Below, piece by piece: positions 31,926 to 42,129 of a stretch of DNA of 64,000 nt (positions within the stretch are counted from its first letter, which is position 1; every line of letters begins with the position of its first letter). The DNA is from Pseudoscleropodium purum (Eukaryota > Streptophyta > Bryopsida > Hypnales > Brachytheciaceae): contig OZ017798.1 of NCBI GenBank assembly GCA_963969395.1, positions 7,370,173 to 7,434,172 of the forward strand, read 5' to 3'. The position numbers and the translations under genes are program-made. The notes under the pieces are model-generated. The model had not been told where the DNA came from. It was given only the letters and a program-made list of their open reading frames with translations, and ran no database searches.

Positions 31926-34900
31926 TGTCGCAGCTTAGAATTTTGATTTTCTTAAGTATACACCCAAATAGGAACGGAAACTAGTCATTAGCTAACCGGA
32001 TCCGATTAGGTGGGGAAGGAAAACTCAGAATTAGCACGGAACGTGAAGTAGTGGGCTTCTTGGATCTAATCCGGTCAGGAGTAACTAACGACGGAAACGG
32101 AATGCAACACGGATTAGGTCTAGGACTGGATTATGATGATGAACCGGATTATGATGGTAAACTGGATTCATGATGACAAACCGGAAAGGGTCCAGGGACT
32201 ATAAAAGGAGGAGCTTTCACTGTTGCACCCCCTTTTAGAAACTCGACCTTGAGCGCACGATTGAGTTTTTGTCGTTTGTGCGTCTGTGCATTTATGTTCT
32301 GTTCGTTTTAATTCCGGTTGAGATCGGAGAGAGGAAGTGAGGAACGGGACGTGCGGCTAGGAGATAGTGAGGTAGATGTGAGTGGGAATGCCTCAGCTAC
32401 GTAGGTCGAGACAAGCGAGTCCCTCTGGAGGCGAGGTGAAGCTCCGGAAAGTCATTCCGGTTATTCCCTCCACAGAGCCGGAAAAGGCTGAACTCATGGA
32501 TGATCTCAGATCCATGGGTTGCGTAGGGTTTGCCGAGAAACCTTGGAGTTTTAGGGAGGAGAGAATGGTCAAGGAGCTCCTCGGAAAGTTGTCCAACCAG
32601 TTTGACAACACCGTGAGGGGAGCTCCCGTCAGCTGGAACGAGGGGATGTGGAGAGCGGTTTATGGTTTCCGGGCAGGAGGTTTGGGAATGGCGAGCCGGA
32701 AGGATGAGTTTGTCCGAGGGAAGTTCAAGGGAGCCGTCAACCCGAAGGACGGATACGCGGTCGAGGATTGCTTGGATGACCGACACCGTCGGCTCCTGCA
32801 ATTCCTGGTTCCGGTTCTTCACACGGAAAAGCCGACCAGGGTGACGATTACCCTCGGCAACACCATTTTCGGTGCCCTCAGTGGTACCCGGAAAGTGGAT
32901 TGGGCACGGATCATTTCCGATCTCGTGGCCCAGCTTGTTAGTAGGGTTGGGAAGAAAAGGGCCACTCCAGTGTGCCCTTACCTCTTCCACCTCTATCGGG
33001 AGAACCAAGTCCTCACCGACATAGAGGAGACGGCGTGGAAGACGCAGGAAGTGCTCCTGAAGTATGGGGAGTCGGAGACGGATGACGAAGCGGAATCCGA
33101 TTCCGGGTCAGACCGGGAGTCCAGCGAGGAAGAGGAGGAGCCGATGCCGCCGATCAAGCGACAGAAGCTGACGCCTCCACACAAGCGCGGGACGCCTCCC
33201 GGTCAAGACAAACCGGCCCCGGAGGAGAAACCGGAAGCCGAGAAGACCAATTCCGGGGGAGATCCGGATATGCAAGATCCATTCAACGGTCTGATCAACG
33301 TCCTCTGCAACATCAGGGCGGATTGGGAGGTCAAGCACAGGACGCTTGCGGCAATCGGCAAGTTGATGGGTGCTGCACCGGACAGCAACTTGGCGGAACA
33401 AGTGGCGCAATGCATCACGAATCCGGAAGAGACCCGGAAGCAAGAAGCCGAGATCCGCCGGTTGCAGGAGGAGGTAGATAAACTGAAGGCAACACTTTTT
33501 GCCTATCAGGAAGACGTGACGGCCGCTCGGGAGATGGCGGAGGAGACTCGGAAGGTGGCCGAGCAGATCAAGGCGGTCCTGGGAGAGACCGGAACGGCAA
33601 CGGCCAAGGCGAAGCTCTTCGACGAGAAGATCCACGAAGAGAAGAAACTATCCGGTTCCCGGATGGTCCGGATTCTCGCGGACTTCGCTGAGCAGGTGGA
33701 GACGGCAATGGTGGAGGGGCGGAAGGCAGCGGACCGGATCGAGGAGAGCAGCCGGAAGCTGACGGGAGCGACGTGCGACAAAGGTATTCACCTTTCGGAC
33801 ATCTCACTACCGGACCTCTTTCCGGATGCAACTATGGCAAAGGACAGGAAGGATTGGACTCCTGAGTCCAAGAAGTCTGCACGGACTGGGACTCCGGGCA
33901 CGAGACCGGATATCACCATCGACCTGGAGTCTCCACCCGGACCGAATCCTGCGGAGGGGGAACGGGTCCGGAATTTGAGTGAAGTTTTCGAGGATCTAGT
34001 CCCGGAGACCGGAAGCCCGACGATAGGATCCAGAGTTGTAGGGTAGATAGGATTTTAACTTCAGTTAGGAGTAGGAGCGGATCCGGATCCGGATCTAGCT
34101 CAACAGTATTAGGTTAGACCGGAAGTTAGATTTAGGTGGCGGCGGACCCCCACGGGTTTTCCGCTCCTTTTTGTACTTTTAGGGTTTTTACCCTTTGTAT
34201 ATAAATCGGTTCCTGCGATGGGAATTGGGAGTTGTTCATTTTGCAAACTTCTTGTACCTTTCTATTCTCTGCGTTGTGTATCTCTCTCCAGCGCGACAAG
34301 ATTGTATGATGTGGAGTTAGGATAGTACAAGTTGGTTTGTGAGTGATTTCTCCCCTTGATGTTTATTTTCCGATCCTAGGTGCATGTGATTAGGTACCGA
34401 AGAGTTGGGAGTGAACTTAGTTCCTCAGCACGTCTAGAGTTTGAGATTCCGGGTGAGAAAGCCGTTGTTAGGCTAGGCGGGTAGGGAGGGATTCCTTAGC
34501 TGCGCTAGAACTCCCGGGTGGGAAATCCGGTTGAGTGTCCGATCTCCTGTGAGGTCTCACCACCCGTATGGGTGACGGAAGAACTTTAGTTGATGTTGGA
34601 ACGGACGGGTGCACTTGTAACCACCTGTCTTCGCACGGATCGGAAGTAGCATCAAGGTCGTTGTAGTACGAGAGGGTCGAGTGTGGGGTCTTTGTGTGAC
34701 CTACAACCCGGATTGCTATCTGGGTTGTTGTGAAGGACCAAACCGGATCCGGATTAGCTTAGGATTTTAGGAAGTAGGACAGTGGGTCTTCAGCCACTAT
34801 AAGTCACGGAAAGAGTGGTGGGCCTACCACTCTCAAATGTAAGCGGCGACCCCTTTGATGGTGAAACAGAGGCAAAACTAAACCGGATAGGATTACGGGT

Positions 34901-35228
34901 ACAGGATGACCATCCCGACCGGATTGGTCAGGACGGATTTCCAGGATCGGAAGTTGTGAGATCCTGAGGTTTGGGTATTTGTATGGACCGGATAGTTAGT
35001 AGGATCGGAAGAAGGAGTAATCCGGTCTATAGTTATCCGGTGTGGTGGTATTTCTGGTTCTAGATCTAGGACCGGAAAGTAAGATTGGGATACTGACTGA
35101 GCTTAACTGCTTAATAGAGCTAGATACTTCACAGGATCTCGTGGGTTCGATCTTTAGAGTCACTTAGTTATACTCTAGAGCGATTTTTGTGAGTATAATG
35201 GGGAATTGACCTGCCCTGTGCTGCGACA
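31926..35228 (+). mobile_element. Solo-type LTR with mismatched flanks (chimeric)
   Basis: A 3303-bp LTR of the giant-LTR family with complete TGTCGCAGC/GCTGCGACA ends. The flanking pentamers differ: ACATG at 31921-31925 and ACAGT at 35229-35233. The left flank is the cargo gene and the right flank is chromovirus integrase. This fits recombination between LTRs of two separate insertions with loss of everything between them. Confidence 0.85.
32388..34046 (+). CDS. LTR-encoded acidic coiled-coil protein (intact solo copy)
   Basis: Uninterrupted 552-aa frame from the ATG at 32388 (MPQLRR) to the stop at 34044-34046. It has the same layout as the other four copies, with scattered substitutions (e.g. 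in the acidic tract and near the C-terminal EDLVPETG). TATAAAAGG lies at 32200-32208 and TATATAAAT at 34198-34206. A frame of this length staying open in an isolated LTR, outside a complete element, means either recent origin or retained function. Function unknown. Confidence 0.88.
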   Translation: MPQLRRSRQASPSGGEVKLRKVIPVIPSTEPEKAELMDDLRSMGCVGFAEKPWSFREERMVKELLGKLSNQFDNTVRGAPVSWNEGMWRAVYGFRAGGLGMASRKDEFVRGKFKGAVNPKDGYAVEDCLDDRHRRLLQFLVPVLHTEKPTRVTITLGNTIFGALSGTRKVDWARIISDLVAQLVSRVGKKRATPVCPYLFHLYRENQVLTDIEETAWKTQEVLLKYGESETDDEAESDSGSDRESSEEEEEPMPPIKRQKLTPPHKRGTPPGQDKPAPEEKPEAEKTNSGGDPDMQDPFNGLINVLCNIRADWEVKHRTLAAIGKLMGAAPDSNLAEQVAQCITNPEETRKQEAEIRRLQEEVDKLKATLFAYQEDVTAAREMAEETRKVAEQIKAVLGETGTATAKAKLFDEKIHEEKKLSGSRMVRILADFAEQVETAMVEGRKAADRIEESSRKLTGATCDKGIHLSDISLPDLFPDATMAKDRKDWTPESKKSARTGTPGTRPDITIDLESPPGPNPAEGERVRNLSEVFEDLVPETGSPTIGSRVVG

Positions 35229-35939
35229 ACAGTCCACAGGTATGTCATCATTTTTTATGACTCACGGCTTTCATCAATCTCTCATGGATTTTACCATACT
35301 TGAGGAGCAAGGATCTTCCTTATTACCGGCGGAGAAGGGACCTAAGCTTGTTGAGCAATGGAGTCATAGTGCTGATATGGCGAAAACAACAATGGCAATT
35401 GCGCAAGAAAATCAAGAACGTCAATCTAACGCACGACGTTCCGTGGCTAAAGTCTTTCGTCCGGGTGACCGTGTTTGGTTGAAATTGAAGAACATCAATA
35501 CAACACGGCCGATCAAGAAGCTCGATTGGATTGCCCTTCCTTATCGCGTGTTTGAATGTGTTGGTACACATGCGGTTCGTTTGTATACTCCTCCCGTATT
35601 CATTCTGTTTTCCATGTGAGTTTGGTTAAGACATCAGGAGCGGATCCTTTGCCTTCTCAATTGGCACATGATAATGAGCCTGGTATTGTTTTGCACAATC
35701 CACTAGATCCTTTAGATGCCACTACTGATAATGACGGCGAGTACACAGTTGAATGGGTATTGCGACATCAGCGCCGAGGACGTAGTTGGCAATTACTTGT
35801 GAAATGGCTTGGCTGGCCCGAGCCCACTTGGGAACCATTACGTCATTTGCAAGATGTAGTGGCCTTGGATGATTATGAGCGCTCTTTGCACGATGCAGGC
35901 TTAGTTGTTCCTTGGGCAGATCTTCTCCTCCCTTCTTAG
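35229..35939 (+). pseudogene. Chromovirus integrase C-terminus and chromodomain, one frameshift
   Basis: Resumes chromovirus coding sequence after the missing integrase core, with STGMS and THGFH near the start. A basic stretch with FRPGDRVWLKLKN (integrase C-terminal domain) follows. A one-base frameshift near 35590-35600 moves the frame to IHSVFHVSLVK. A chromodomain follows (about 35740-35880) with the YTVEWVL, LLVKWLGW and TWEP motifs. Chromodomains of such elements bind methylated histone tails and guide integration to heterochromatin. A purine-rich tract (about 35943-35957) precedes the 3' LTR. Confidence 0.88.
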
Positions 35940-35961
35940 TTACGGAGGAGGAGGAGGCATA

Positions 35962-36182
35962 TGTCATGGGCTAAGCCCAGTTAGAAGCTTGGATATACAC
36001 TCGCTAGTCTAAGATAACTTCAGTTCAAAGATAGAACTTAAAGTTTACTTTTAGTTAGTTAAAGTAAAAGCTAGACAGAGATTAGTATATAAATAACACT
36101 TATTCATTGTAAACTTAATTTCTGGATTAATATTATATTTTATTCAATAGTATATGTTTGTTTTGACATCTATACTCTTACA
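35962..36182 (+). repeat. Chromovirus 3' LTR
   Basis: 221 bp, TGTCATGGGC to CTCTTACA, followed by the target duplication CTATT (36183-36187). Confidence 0.88.
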
Positions 36183-36187
36183 CTATT

Positions 36188-36788
36188 TACCCACCCATAG
36201 TAAATAATCGAATACAACCAGATTCTAGTATTTTAGAGTTGATTTTTAATCTATGGGTGCCTAGCATCAATCCATTGTGCCTTTCAAAAAATGAATTTTT
36301 TTTTAACTTCTTAAACATTCATAACTTGCAATAGAAATAAAGAAAATAAGGTAAATTGCAATTTCTATTTTAATAAGGTCAAAGCTAAATAGGCCACAGT
36401 AGTTTTGGAATGGAGATATTTATAATCTAAATTTATCAACTTGAAGTGGTAGGTCTTCTCATGCCATTTCTGAAAATATAAAACACAAGCCTATCCAACC
36501 TTCCTAGCAAAAGATATCAATGATGAAGCTTAGCCTTTAAGAGGCCATATGAACTTCATCCACCATTTTAGACTTGTTTTCTATTTCAATTGACTTTGAG
36601 TTTTGAACCTTAGTTTTAGATTGTTGAACTCTACTTTAGTTCTAAGTTTGAACTTGTATGGACTACTTTTGGTTGACTTCATCCATTTCCTCATCTAAAC
36701 TTCATCCTTTGTTTTCTTCTATGTTTTTTAGTCTTTTCCTAAGTTGGGACTAAATCTAGGTTATTTGGGTTTCTACTTCATGATTCTA
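36188..36788. other. AT-rich flank between chromovirus and hAT-3
   Basis: Continues the sequence left of 21897. No gene or element is recognised. Confidence 0.4.
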
Positions 36789-36796
36789 GCCCTAAA

Positions 36797-36905
36797 CAGG
36801 GTTGTCAAATCGGACGCTTCAGGGTCACCGGACGTCCCGGACGGACGGACAAAACGGACGGACGGACGGACTTGTCCAACCCTAAGCGGACACTTCGGGC
36901 AGGAA
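36797..36905 (+). repeat. Left terminal repeat region of hAT-3
   Basis: TIR followed by CGGACGTCCCGGACGGACGGAC and further GGACGGACGG repeats. The right end (58495-58571) carries the same CGGACGTCCCGGACGGACGG block. Confidence 0.85.
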
Positions 36906-36952
36906 ATTCTGCCCCTAATCAAAATTTTCCCTACTCCTGACCGGAAGTGTTT

Positions 36953-37022
36953 GACGTGGCCAGCCACGTTGCAATCGGCACGCGCCTTTTTGACGTGGCC
37001 AGCCACGTTGCAATCAGCGCGC
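36953..37022. repeat. Duplicated palindrome ACGTGGCCAGCCACGT
   Basis: Two tandem copies of GACGTGGCCAGCCACGTTGCAATC. Each contains the inverted repeat ACGTGGC-CA-GCCACGT, with ACGT cores typical of bZIP-type binding sites. They lie between the terminal repeats and the GC array. Confidence 0.7.
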
Positions 37023-37185
37023 AGACGTAGAGGCGGGGACGTACTTAGGTTTGGGCGGGGACGTCATGGTGAGGCGGGGACTTACTTTTGTCTGGGCGGG
37101 GACGTCATGATGAGGCGGGGACGTACTTTTGTCTGGGCGGGGACGTACTTCGGTATGGGTAGGGACGTATTCGTGTCTAGGCGTG
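37023..37185. repeat. GGCGGGGACGTAC array, left subterminal of hAT-3
   Basis: About eight units of GGCGGGGACGTACTT or GGCGGGGACGTCATG spaced 15-25 bp. It lies near the left end and downstream of the transposase gene, not next to a gene start. Confidence 0.8.
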
Positions 37186-37873
37186 TTTGGGATTATTCTA
37201 AAGTCTTCTATATTATTTCCGAAAAGACAATGCTTTGCTGACCTTTTAATTACTCTACCTACTTTGATCAAAAAAGATATCTGAGTGAATGTTTTGGTGC
37301 CCCATTTGTTATCCTCTAAAGTAAAATACTTTAATTACCAAACCATTGTTAGTCACTATTTATGGATGATCTCTTTTTTCTCCAAAGGACCACACAATTT
37401 TATTTCTTGTTTTAAAAAAAAATAGAAAGTGATTGCTTTTATGGCCCCTTGGGCTTCGGTTACCTTAACTCCTGCTTTTGATAGAAAAAAAAAAGAAGTA
37501 GTCAATGCTTACATACACCACTACTTTTATATTCCAATTATCTACAATTCTATGAATTCATTAAATTATTCATTTCATGAGAAATTAATACATTTCACTT
37601 TCCTGAGTTTCCTCTTACAAAGTCATGGCTATGGACAAGATAATTCAAATGCATCACACAACATCAAGCTACAAGCAATATATATGCATGTTTCTTTGCG
37701 AAAAACACAAATAATCTGGGATTTCGTCCATACATAATCTGATAACATGACTATGAAAATGAGACTTCCAGACTTTGTCAACTTGTGCTCCTGTCATATT
37801 GTTACCTCACAACTTACTACTCATTCTTTACACATAGGTCATTTTAAGAATTGCCTACATGTCCTACGTGTGC
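37186..37873. other. AT-rich sequence 3' of the transposase
   Basis: No gene is seen. It probably includes the transposase 3' untranslated region on the minus strand. Confidence 0.4.
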
Positions 37874-40096
37874 TCATGGTTCGCCTACATCTTTGAAACG
37901 ACTTGATTGGCGAACTGCTTGAGTAGAAGGGCCTGCTCGCTCAACATGGCGAATGAGCAAATCGTCGTCATCCGGGGCTTCGTCACAGTCCTCGTCGTAC
38001 TCATCATCCCCGTCTGCATAATCTTCACTTCCAACATGTTCATCTCCGTCTGTTTGTTGACCTTCAAACTCTGAGTTCTCATTGCGGACCTCCGTGATTC
38101 TATTTCCACCACTACGGTTCAACCGCAACATTTTGTGTCTTCTAGCATCTGGGTCCTCCACATCAGAATTTATAACTGGGCCTCCAAGAATCACAAATGC
38201 TGGGGTTGAGGATGTAGGTCCCGGAGTATAAGTCTGCAAAAATGGCAATACTTGTTGCTCAGCTAACCTGACTCCGACTCCACGATGCGGACGTTTGCGA
38301 GCTATTGACACTGTGTCTCCGTGGTCTCCATCATTGTTTCTTCCTCCACGACCACTACGACCACCACGACCACCACGACCACCAGAACCGCGAGTAGTAT
38401 ATTGACCCACCGCATGGACTACAGTGCTTTCAGAGGGTCTACCATCTGCTCCGATATTGGGAGCATTATCCACTACGACATTTCCATCTCCCACTGAGCG
38501 TAACCCTTCTTGAAAAGATTTGGGATTGGAATTTCCAGATATATTCGGAGAAGAATGTTGCCGAGGGGGCACAAACGTACGATGCTCTTGCATTGTACTA
38601 GGAATTGCTACAGAAGAGGGTGGATGGATACGATCGACTCCTCGAGCGCCTCCTCTGTTTCGTACACGTTGGACATCAAATAGCCTCGGAATATTACCAG
38701 TTGGTTCAATTATGTCGATGGTCTCACTTGTCCTTGTATTTTCGAGGCTCGCTCTCAAATGTCTATGTACATCTGCGTTGATGTTGTTAGGTCCGCCCAG
38801 CCTGTTGTGGCTTACAATCATTGGAGCATCCTCAATAGGCCCTTCATGGTCTAGAACTGTAGGGTTTGTGCCATTTCCTCCATTTCCACCATTTCCACCA
38901 TTTTCATCATCTCTATTTTCACGATTGTTTTGAGGTGGAGGAATGTCATCATCATTGTCTTCATCGTTGTCGTTGTCGTCATTTTGAACATTGTCATCTC
39001 CAACTATGGCTTCATCCTCTTCTACAGGAAAAACAAAAGGATCTACTTCATTACCAATTTCATCTTCTTGTTCTTCCTGATGTATAGGAGATGGACTAAG
39101 ACGAGGATTGGGAGCCCAAGGTCCCCAAGCTTCATGACGAATGTTGTCTTCCATATCATCTTCTTCCCCGTAATAGTTTCTTGCTTCTTCGCGGTGGTCC
39201 ATGTCTCGCCCCCAACCATGTGGGTTTGCTTGGGGTGCAGGTGGTGGCCGATTCGCTTCCATGTCGTCTTCTTCTTCTTCTGCCGCTAGCATAGCATCAA
39301 ATTCTCGATGGCGGTTAGGTTCATCGACTAGAATGGGTCCAAGTTCATCCGGATCCGAATCCTCTGATACGTTGTTCAAATCATACCAACGAACTGGATC
39401 TGCTCCAGGTTTTTGACGAAGGACGCGACTGTTGGTATAAATGTATACCAAAGTCTCAGCCTTCTCCACTGCTAGACGATTTCTGTTCCTGTTGTGGACG
39501 AAGGAATACATACTGAAATTTCGTTCACAAAACGATGCTGAACATGTAAGGGCTAAAACACGCTTCGCAATTTTGGACAAGAAGCAATCTCCAATTGCTT
39601 TCCACCATCGATGTGGAAGTAACTTTGCTTCCCGAATGTCCAGTGATGCGTCAGGACTATAGGGTCCTTCACCCTCCACGTATTGCACATATTCTTGTAT
39701 GACGTCATCAAAACGCACACCCACCACATCCTTCATTTTTTGAACAACCCGATGTAGTGCACGAAGGGCCATTCCATCTTCCCTTAGAGCTGGGTTGTCC
39801 TTGATATAAGGATTCAACAATGCCCCGGCATAGTGCACGTCGGTAAAAAACATGTTCCACCTCTCCTCAAATGTCTCTTCCATGACCGTAGCTAGGTGAT
39901 CCGGAAGGAAGAAAGGACCCTCTCTGAGTTGAAAAACATGTCGTCGCAACCTGTGCATTGTGATCCATGCCTTGCCCATAGTTGGTTCCCGTCCATCAAA
40001 CACACGCAAGGCCTTCAAAACGTCTTCCACAATGAACACGTAATTTTTACACCTCTGCCAAAATGTTAAATCATCAATGGTATTCAGTACGCACAT
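37874..40096 (-). CDS. hAT transposase, C-terminal part with dimerisation domain and acidic/Gly-rich tail
   Basis: A 740-aa frame from the ATG at 40096, which continues the transposase begun at 41279 after a frameshift. The open frame extends upstream of this ATG (NYVAAFRNR), so the ATG is not the native start. Residues about 1-130 belong to the hAT core. The dimerisation region near 175-235 has SASFCERNFSMYS, with the Glu that fits the third catalytic residue of hAT transposases. Beyond ~250 there is a long tail unusual for the family: acidic Asp/Glu/Asn runs, NGGNGGNGG, an RGGRGGRSGRGG box (RNA-binding-like) and a final acidic stretch. The tail recalls the Gly-rich tail of the cargo gene at 18970-20232. 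Confidence 0.8.
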   Translation of the reverse strand: MCVLNTIDDLTFWQRCKNYVFIVEDVLKALRVFDGREPTMGKAWITMHRLRRHVFQLREGPFFLPDHLATVMEETFEERWNMFFTDVHYAGALLNPYIKDNPALREDGMALRALHRVVQKMKDVVGVRFDDVIQEYVQYVEGEGPYSPDASLDIREAKLLPHRWWKAIGDCFLSKIAKRVLALTCSASFCERNFSMYSFVHNRNRNRLAVEKAETLVYIYTNSRVLRQKPGADPVRWYDLNNVSEDSDPDELGPILVDEPNRHREFDAMLAAEEEEDDMEANRPPPAPQANPHGWGRDMDHREEARNYYGEEDDMEDNIRHEAWGPWAPNPRLSPSPIHQEEQEDEIGNEVDPFVFPVEEDEAIVGDDNVQNDDNDNDEDNDDDIPPPQNNRENRDDENGGNGGNGGNGTNPTVLDHEGPIEDAPMIVSHNRLGGPNNINADVHRHLRASLENTRTSETIDIIEPTGNIPRLFDVQRVRNRGGARGVDRIHPPSSVAIPSTMQEHRTFVPPRQHSSPNISGNSNPKSFQEGLRSVGDGNVVVDNAPNIGADGRPSESTVVHAVGQYTTRGSGGRGGRGGRSGRGGRNNDGDHGDTVSIARKRPHRGVGVRLAEQQVLPFLQTYTPGPTSSTPAFVILGGPVINSDVEDPDARRHKMLRLNRSGGNRITEVRNENSEFEGQQTDGDEHVGSEDYADGDDEYDEDCDEAPDDDDLLIRHVERAGPSTQAVRQSSRFKDVGEP

Positions 40097-40127
40097 TGCG
40101 TCCCTCCGGTTCTGCGGTCCGTTTTGC

Positions 40128-41279
40128 CTATTCCGAAATGCTGCAACATAATTTTGGACTCAACTCCCGGAAAGTTGACATTGTTGCATGGTGATTTCTG
40201 ATATAATTGCACACTGTCTTTGCCCTTGCTATTAAATCTTTGAAATCCGGCAACTTGGCCCAATCTTCAAGCAACAAATCCAGTGCATGTGCCGCGCACC
40301 CTTGCTTAAAGATGTGCGGATATGTGCGAACTACGTCATCCATTGCACCGAGCATGTTACTCGCATTGTCTGTACAAATTTGAGTTACATTATTGGGACC
40401 CACTTTCTCGATGAAGGTTTTCAATTGGTCTGCTATATAGACCATTGTCTTGTTCTGCCCTGTAGTGTCGATGGACCCCATAAACACATCACCTGCGGGA
40501 CATGACATCATGACATTCATGAGAGGCCGTCGATTTACATCGTCCCAACCATCCGTGCAAATCGTTACCCCATAATTTTTTACTGCAAAACTTGTTTTTG
40601 CAGATATCTCATTCTCAATCTGTAGCTTCTTCGGTTCAATCAAGTTTGTTCTCAATTGGTGGTACGAAGGTGGAGAATATTCAAATCGTGCCAAAGAAGT
40701 TGCCTTGACTGCCTCAATGAAAGCAGGATTTCTTATAATGTTGAAGGGTACATTTGCCTCATAAAAAAAGCTTGCCCACTTTTCATCCAACTCTTTCCTC
40801 TTTGCAATGTTGAAGGCATCTACCATTTGTTGTTGATGTAATGATCTTGATCTTGTGAAATTCGATGCTGCTTCACTGTTTGATGTTGGTAGTTGGTCTT
40901 CATTTTCATTTAGAACCTCCAAACGCCTTCTTCCCCCTCTTTCTCCTTCATTCCGAGCATGTTCGTTTATATTTTCCGTGGCAACATTTGGAGCTGCTAT
41001 GGATGGATCGCTCGGAATTGATTCAACGTCGTGTGGGTCCTCCAAATTTGTGCGTTGTGGAACAAATCCAACGCAGTTGGCAAATTTATGTCTCACCGCT
41101 CGAGGTATTTTGGAACACACTGCTCGCTCACTTTTTGCTTTATAACCGTAGTGTGCAAAAGCACGCTCCCATTTGTAAGCCATTGTCCCGCCACAAAAGA
41201 CACATGTGACTTTAGATCCATCAATAGAGAAATCATACCACGGTTCCCACTCTCTTGTGGTTTTTCGATTTGTCGCCAT
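40128..41279 (-). CDS. hAT transposase, N-terminal part with BED-type zinc finger
   Basis: 383 aa from the ATG at 41279 (MATNRK). A BED-like finger is near residues 20-55 (VTCVFCGG and a downstream His/Cys). A DUF659-type hAT core follows: CTDGWDD near 240 and CTDNASN near 305 provide the first two candidate catalytic Asp residues. The frame ends with SPKLCCSISE and TAG, and the C-terminal frame (40096-37874) is offset by one base. The TRF-type motif expected between them is missing, so a small out-of-frame deletion around 40130-40160 is likely; an unseen intron is the alternative. A TATATAAGG box (41511-41503) and a GC array lie upstream. Confidence 0.85.
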   Translation of the reverse strand: MATNRKTTREWEPWYDFSIDGSKVTCVFCGGTMAYKWERAFAHYGYKAKSERAVCSKIPRAVRHKFANCVGFVPQRTNLEDPHDVESIPSDPSIAAPNVATENINEHARNEGERGGRRRLEVLNENEDQLPTSNSEAASNFTRSRSLHQQQMVDAFNIAKRKELDEKWASFFYEANVPFNIIRNPAFIEAVKATSLARFEYSPPSYHQLRTNLIEPKKLQIENEISAKTSFAVKNYGVTICTDGWDDVNRRPLMNVMMSCPAGDVFMGSIDTTGQNKTMVYIADQLKTFIEKVGPNNVTQICTDNASNMLGAMDDVVRTYPHIFKQGCAAHALDLLLEDWAKLPDFKDLIARAKTVCNYIRNHHATMSTFRELSPKLCCSISE

Positions 41280-41502
41280 CACAACTTACAAGTTGGAACT
41301 CCTCACTTGTGCTTGTATTGTCTTCTACAACTTTGTACCTGTAAAAGTAGTTAGCGTCGGTTCCCTACTTGAATTGATTTTTACATCACCTCAGCCGAGA
41401 ACCAAGGCCGCTTTCCACCCAATAAACTCTATCAAGGAGCTCTGAGAGGTCCGAGAATGATGAGGTCCAAGGGAAAACGTGCCTTTAGTTCTGCCTACTC
41501 GT

Positions 41503-41511
41503 CCTTATATA
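41503..41511 (-). promoter_or_regulatory. TATA box of the hAT-3 transposase
   Basis: TATATAAGG on the minus strand, about 224 bp before the ATG at 41279 and directly next to the GC tandem array. Confidence 0.65.
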
Positions 41512-41524
41512 CTCCCTCCTGGTG

Positions 41525-42129
41525 GCTGGTAGAACTCCACGTAAGGGCGCGAACGTACTATACAAGGGCGGGGACGTACTAGAGAGGGGCGGGGACGTAC
41601 TTGTCAGGGCGGGGACGCTAGGGCGGGGACTCAGGGACTCCCGCACTCCCGACTCCCGCACTCCCAACTCCCGCCCCAGAAGGCGTTCGGGCGAAGACGT
41701 CAGGGCGGGCACGTACTTGACAGGGCGGGGACGCTAGGGCGGGGACTCAGGGACTCCCGACTCCCGCACTCCCGACTCCCGCCCTAGAAGGCGTTCGGGC
41801 GAAGACGTCAAGGCGGGGACGTACTTGTCGGGGCGGGGACGCTAGGGCGGGGACTCAGGGACTCCCGACTCCCGCACTCCCGACCCAAAAGGCATTCGGG
41901 CGAAGACGTCAGGGCGGGGACGTACTTGTCAGGGCGGGGACGCTAGGGCGGGGACTCAGGGACTCCCGACTCCCGCCCCAGAAGGCGTTCGGGCGAAGAC
42001 GTCAAGGCGGGGACGTACTTGACAGGGCAGGGACGCTAGGGCGGGGACTCAGGGACTCCCAACTCCCGCACTCCCGACTCCCGCCCCAGAAGGCGTTCGG
42101 GCGAAGACGTCAAGGCGGGGACGTACTTG
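41525..42129. repeat. GC-rich tandem array, ~105-115-bp units (left of solo LTR)
   Basis: Units read roughly AAGGCGTTCGGGCGAAGACG, then two GGGCGGGGACGTACTT/GCT words, then GACTCAGGGACTCCCGACTC, then CCCGCACTCCCGCCCCAG. About five copies are here and about three after the LTR at 45431. The array lies immediately upstream of the transposase TATA box. Confidence 0.88.

Larger units (their letters stand above)
21902..36182 (+). mobile_element. Decayed chromovirus (Ty3/gypsy with chromodomain) hosting nested insertions
   Basis: The LTRs (21902-22154 and 35962-36182) begin TGTCATGGGC and end CTCTTACA (CTCTTATA in the 5' copy). The target duplication CTATT is at 21897-21901 and 36183-36187. The 5' part holds gag and the integrase zinc finger; the 3' part holds the integrase C-terminus and a chromodomain. 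Protease, RT and RNase H are deleted, and the integrase core is lost at the junctions of the nested insertions (hAT-2 from 23851, then an LTR at 31926-35228). It is non-functional. Confidence 0.9.

Noticed and set aside
36797..36880. A small hAT ending at CCAACCCTA near 36871-36879
   Set aside because: No matching 8-bp target duplication there, while the end at 58571 gives a 20-bp TIR match and 7/8 duplication.
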